The notes beneath the pieces are model-generated. The model had not been told where the DNA came from and did not search any database. It worked only from the letters and a program-made list of their open reading frames with translations. Position numbers and translations under genes: made by a program. 6,997 nucleotides of DNA from Nitrospirota bacterium (GTDB lineage Bacteria > Nitrospirota > Thermodesulfovibrionia > JACRGW01), in contig JACRGW010000180.1 in NCBI GenBank assembly GCA_016212195.1, positions 1 to 6,997 of the forward strand, in the 5' to 3' direction. How positions within the stretch are numbered: position 1 is the stretch's first letter; each line of letters begins with the position of its first letter. This document shows positions 4,258 through 6,997 of the stretch, one piece after another.

Positions 4258-5820
4258 TTGGACAACAATGTGAAAGAAGATATCCTCACAAAGGGAACTA
4301 ATGCTATCTGGAAGTTTTTCTCCTCCGTCACCCTCACGGTCATAATCCTTATCCTCTTTGTTTTAGTATCAATTCCAGGGACAATCATAGAGCAGGGTTC
4401 AACAGAAAAGAATCTGCAGTTATTGACAAAGGTTATCGGTCAGGAATTTGCACCAAAGGCCCTGAATATTATAATAAGTCTCGGATTCCTCGATGCATAC
4501 CATTCATGGTGGTTTATTATTCTTCTACTCCTTCTTACATTTAATCTTACGATATGCACTATTGACAGGTTTCCAACAACATGGAAGATAGTAAAGACCC
4601 CGATGGGTCCCCTTGATGATTCCTCTCTAATTAATATGCCTATAAGAGCGGAGATAAGGGTCAAGGGTAATCTGGAGAAAGCAAAAGAACTGGTATCGAA
4701 GGCTCTAAAGGGGCACGGATATAACCTCTCTGAAAAGAAAATCGATAAGACACTCCACCTTTATTCCCAGAAGGGTAAGCATAGCAGGCTCGGTGTCTAT
4801 GTAGTACATACAAGTATTATACTTGTTCTGACCGGTGCACTTATAGGTGCGCTTATTGGATTCAAGGGGTTTTTGAATCTTCCTGAAGGAGAAGCTTATT
4901 CTGTTGTTATCATGAAAACAGGATTACTAACACAGGACGAAGAAAATGAAAGAGATCACCTGTTAAACACTATAGAGTCTGTATCTGGTGATATTCTAAG
5001 GACATCACAGGTTTTAGGTATCGAGCCAGCAACCCTTCAGTTCAAACTTAAGAGATATGGAATCAGACCACTTGGATTCAGTATAAGATGCGATGACTTT
5101 GAGGTGGATTTCTATGGCAATTCTGATATGCCAAAGGAATACAAAAGCTGGCTTACTGTGGTAAAGGATGGGAAAGAGGTGCTAAAGAAATCTATAAAGG
5201 TTAACGACCCTCTGACTTACAACGGAATCACATTCTACCAGTCAAGCTATGGGCTCATGCAGAATCTCAGGAATGCAAAATTTGTTCTTAATATAAAATC
5301 AAACTCGGGTGTTTCTGAGACGAAATATTTTAACTTCGGGGATAAATTTGCTATCCCGGGGACAAGCATTGAAGGTATTATCAGTGACTTCAGCCCTGCC
5401 CTGAGTATAGACAAAAACGGCAGGGTTTTTACATATGCAGAGACGATGAATAACCCGGCAGTTTTGATTGAATTTAAAGAAAAAGGGAAATATAAATATT
5501 CAGGCTGGATCCTTAAGAGATATCCTACTACATGGCAGCTCCCTGAGGGACATACTGTCGAGTTCAAAGACCTCTGGGGTGCCCAGTATACAGGACTACA
5601 GGTAGGGAAAGACCCTGGATTATGGCTTGTATATATAGGTTTTGCCCTGATGAGTGTTGGTTTTGTACTTGCATTCTTTAGATCGCATAAAAAGATATGG
5701 GCGAGGTTGAAGGAAGAAAGGGGAGAGGTTATTATAACACTGGCAGCTACTGTGAATAAAAACAGGATCGCTTTCGAGAGGGAGTTTGAAAGGAAAGTAA
5801 AATCAATAAAGGGGGGTTAA
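4258..5820 (+). CDS. resB: Cytochrome c biogenesis protein ResB (Ccs1) with an inserted Fis-type HTH
   Basis: ResB partners CcsA in System II, which moves haem across the membrane and attaches it to CXXCH apocytochromes. The 520 residues show the family plan: membrane spans at about 21-43, 84-101, 179-201 and 453-474; a cytoplasmic stretch between spans 2 and 3; a large extracytoplasmic domain (about 202-452); and a cytoplasmic tail ending in the ResB-like NKNRIAFEREFER. His184 in span 3 (VVHTS) fits the conserved transmembrane haem-ligand histidine. PLGFSIRCDDFEVDFY (271-286) and YNGITFYQSSYG (321-332) are family hallmarks. Between the EGEAYSVVIM strand and PLGF lies an extra block of about 50 residues containing a Fis-type helix-turn-helix (separate entry). 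The start is uncertain: TTG 4258, with only the hairpin's G-rich arm as a poor ribosome site, or GTG 4270; both keep all of span 1. It lies 19 bases before ccsA, in one operon. Confidence 0.93.
   Translation: MDNNVKEDILTKGTNAIWKFFSSVTLTVIILILFVLVSIPGTIIEQGSTEKNLQLLTKVIGQEFAPKALNIIISLGFLDAYHSWWFIILLLLLTFNLTICTIDRFPTTWKIVKTPMGPLDDSSLINMPIRAEIRVKGNLEKAKELVSKALKGHGYNLSEKKIDKTLHLYSQKGKHSRLGVYVVHTSIILVLTGALIGALIGFKGFLNLPEGEAYSVVIMKTGLLTQDEENERDHLLNTIESVSGDILRTSQVLGIEPATLQFKLKRYGIRPLGFSIRCDDFEVDFYGNSDMPKEYKSWLTVVKDGKEVLKKSIKVNDPLTYNGITFYQSSYGLMQNLRNAKFVLNIKSNSGVSETKYFNFGDKFAIPGTSIEGIISDFSPALSIDKNGRVFTYAETMNNPAVLIEFKEKGKYKYSGWILKRYPTTWQLPEGHTVEFKDLWGAQYTGLQVGKDPGLWLVYIGFALMSVGFVLAFFRSHKKIWARLKEERGEVIITLAATVNKNRIAFEREFERKVKSIKGG
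4948..5064 (+). other. Fis-type (HTH_8-like) helix-turn-helix inserted in ResB
   Basis: ResB residues 231-269 run ERDHLLNTIESVSGD, then ILRTSQVLGI, then EPATLQFKLKRYGI. The pattern matches the Fis/NtrC C-terminal HTH: a first helix starting ER..LL, a Gly turn, a second helix ending in LGI, and a recognition helix of the form xxxTLxxKLKxYG. The end can be set against E. coli Fis (GINRGTLRKKLKKYGMN) without gaps: Gly254-Ile255, Thr259-Leu260, Lys263-Leu264-Lys265 and Tyr267-Gly268 are the same. A charged linker TQDEEN precedes it and the normal ResB strand PLGFSIRCDDF follows at once, so it is a clean insertion in frame. By family topology it lies on the outer side of the membrane, where DNA binding is not expected. 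The similarity was judged by eye, without a profile search. Confidence 0.75.
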
Positions 5821-5828
5821 GATTTACT

Positions 5829-5836
5829 AAGGAGGG
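5829..5836 (+). promoter_or_regulatory. Ribosome binding site of ccsA
   Basis: AAGGAGGG lies in the 19-base gap after resB, with 3 bases before the ATG at 5840. It is the strongest Shine-Dalgarno site in the window that sits close to its start codon, in contrast to the weak or absent sites before purD and resB. Confidence 0.85.
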
Positions 5837-5839
5837 ATT

Positions 5840-6946
5840 ATGACAAGTTCTATCTTTTTCAGTCTATCTGAGCTTTCTTATATGATGGCTATGGTAGCCT
5901 ATATAACCTATCTGGTTTTAAAGCGGAAAGGAATAGGTATCGCTGCCACTGGAATAACGATTTTTGGATTCTCTGCACAGACCCTTGCAATAATACAGAG
6001 ATGGATAGATTCATATTCAATAAAGATAGTCTATGAGGTAGACCTCTTTTCCAGGCTCCTCCATAGTGCCCCTTTCTCTAATCTCTATGAGTCCCTGATA
6101 CTGTTCGTCTGGACTATGATCATCTTCTATCTAATAATTGAATTCAGATATAAGAACCGTTCCTTTGGTGCCTTTGTTACACCCATAGCAGGTCTCGCCT
6201 TGCTTTTCACAAACCTCACAGGCATGTCGAAGGAAATCCAGCCTCTGATGCCTGCACTCCAGAGTAACTGGCTCATAGCCCATGTGATCCTGAGTTTTAT
6301 AGCATACGGTACCTTTGCATTATCCTTCTCTACCGCAATCATGTATCTTATCATTACCACTGAGAAAAGAGATGAGGGCTTTTATATATTCTGGACATTA
6401 TCTGTTGGGTTATTCCTGATAGTCCTTATCGCAATGGCTTTAGATTTCATGACCTTCAGGATTGCCTTCAGTACCCCAGAGTCGTTTATAAAAAGCTACC
6501 TGTTCAGGGCTACATTCCTGAATCAATCAAAAGGGATCGCTGCCTTTAGCTATATAGTAGCCTCCGGCATCCTTTTCGTGCTCTGGAGGTTTGGATACCT
6601 TATTAAAGAGGAACTCCTCTCCTTCTCTATCTCAACAGAAGTCCTCGACGATATAACATATAAGAGTATATCTATAGGTTTTCCGATCTTCGGCCTTGGA
6701 GGGCTTATATTCGGTGGTGTATGGGCAGCCCAGGCATGGGGAACCTACTGGAGCTGGGATCCTAAGGAGACATGGTCACTTATCACATGGCTTGTCTATG
6801 CCATCTATCTCCATGCAAGGTTTATGAAGGGATGGAGGGGTAAGAAGGTCGTCGTCCTTGCTGCCATAGGGTTCTTTACAGTAATCTTCACATATCTTGG
6901 TGTTAATCTCCTCCTTTCAGGACTCCACGCCTACGGGGAACTGTAA
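5840..6946 (+). CDS. ccsA: Cytochrome c biogenesis protein CcsA (ResC; also annotated CcsB)
   Basis: This polytopic membrane protein of the CcmC/CcsA haem-handling superfamily forms the System II haem export and ligation complex with ResB. The 368 residues contain eight or more hydrophobic spans, at about 9-27, 35-52, 83-103, 109-126, 145-171, 184-204, 234-252, 277-297, 312-327 and 337-358. The haem-binding WWD motif is intact at about 295-312 (WAAQAWGTYWSWDPKETW). His148 in NWLIAHV and His363 in LSGLHAYG fit the two external axial ligands, and His325 in YLHAR fits the transmembrane ligand that pairs with a ResB histidine (His184 here). The family feature LHSAPFSNLYES (74-85) is also present. 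The ATG is fixed by a strong ribosome site. Gene names conflict between organisms: this is the WWD-bearing subunit. It is cotranscribed with resB, and the downstream gene is cut off by the window end. Confidence 0.95.
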   Translation: MTSSIFFSLSELSYMMAMVAYITYLVLKRKGIGIAATGITIFGFSAQTLAIIQRWIDSYSIKIVYEVDLFSRLLHSAPFSNLYESLILFVWTMIIFYLIIEFRYKNRSFGAFVTPIAGLALLFTNLTGMSKEIQPLMPALQSNWLIAHVILSFIAYGTFALSFSTAIMYLIITTEKRDEGFYIFWTLSVGLFLIVLIAMALDFMTFRIAFSTPESFIKSYLFRATFLNQSKGIAAFSYIVASGILFVLWRFGYLIKEELLSFSISTEVLDDITYKSISIGFPIFGLGGLIFGGVWAAQAWGTYWSWDPKETWSLITWLVYAIYLHARFMKGWRGKKVVVLAAIGFFTVIFTYLGVNLLLSGLHAYGEL

Positions 6947-6991
6947 GTTCCACCCCAATTGATGAAGATGCAGGTAATCTCTCAAGAGAAC

Positions 6992-6997
6992 TAAGGA
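6992..6997 (+). promoter_or_regulatory. Probable ribosome binding site of the next gene
   Basis: The last bases, TAAGGA, match a Shine-Dalgarno core and lie 45 bases after the ccsA stop, with no hairpin between. This suggests that the operon continues past the window. A haem-synthesis gene such as hemA often follows ccsA in related bacteria, but nothing here shows which gene it is. Confidence 0.45.

Noticed and set aside
4204..4259. Intrinsic terminator of tsaC (long G+C-rich stem followed by a T-rich stretch)
   Set aside because: The tail AGTCTTATTTT is interrupted and contains the resB start, the stem is fully palindromic like dispersed repeats, and termination would leave almost no room for a resB promoter. 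Termination is possible but was not called.
6962..6994. A 10-codon reading frame (ATG to TAA) after ccsA
   Set aside because: It has no ribosome site and is too short to support; it more likely belongs to the leader of the next gene.

Overview
The window is a compact stretch of bacterial chromosome with every supported gene on the + strand. The lean gene packing, moderately A+T-rich DNA, frequent GTG/TTG starts and a System II (ResB/CcsA) cytochrome c maturation pair would fit an anaerobic Nitrospirota- or deltaproteobacteria-like lineage. This placement is inference from gene content and style; no marker gene fixes the taxon.

Layout: (1) 1-122, the Ala/Pro/Lys-rich C-terminal tail of a gene that starts upstream, possibly secG. 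(2) 123-205, a short gap filled by two blocks of degenerate 7-base repeats. (3) 206-490, a 94-residue protein I do not recognise, whose stop lies one base before the purH start and whose 3' end carries the purH ribosome binding site. (4) 492-2039 purH and 2108-3394 purD, which encode the last two steps of IMP synthesis and the glycinamide ribonucleotide synthetase step of purine biosynthesis. (5) 3566-4183, a TsaC/Sua5-type threonylcarbamoyl-AMP synthase for tRNA t6A. (6) 4258-5820 resB and 5840-6946 ccsA, a 19-base-spaced pair for haem export and attachment to apocytochromes c. The window ends on a Shine-Dalgarno-like TAAGGA, so another gene of this operon probably follows.

Two things stand out. 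First, ResB carries an extra segment (about residues 231-269) just before its conserved periplasmic PLGF..RCDDF strand. This segment reads as a complete Fis-type helix-turn-helix, the HTH normally found at the C-terminus of Fis and NtrC-family activators. By ResB topology it should lie outside the cytoplasm, and the residues that read DNA bases in Fis are mostly replaced, so it looks like a DNA-binding fold reused for another purpose. Second, each of the four longer intergenic gaps contains a different short repeat: heptamer arrays, a GGGCGACC palindrome, a GAGATT...ATCTC imperfect inverted repeat, and a perfect 21-bp hairpin ending only 9 bases before the resB start.

Apart from these short gaps the window is almost entirely coding. 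I found no RNA gene, insertion sequence, CRISPR array or phage gene. The longest gap is 171 bases (3395-3565).
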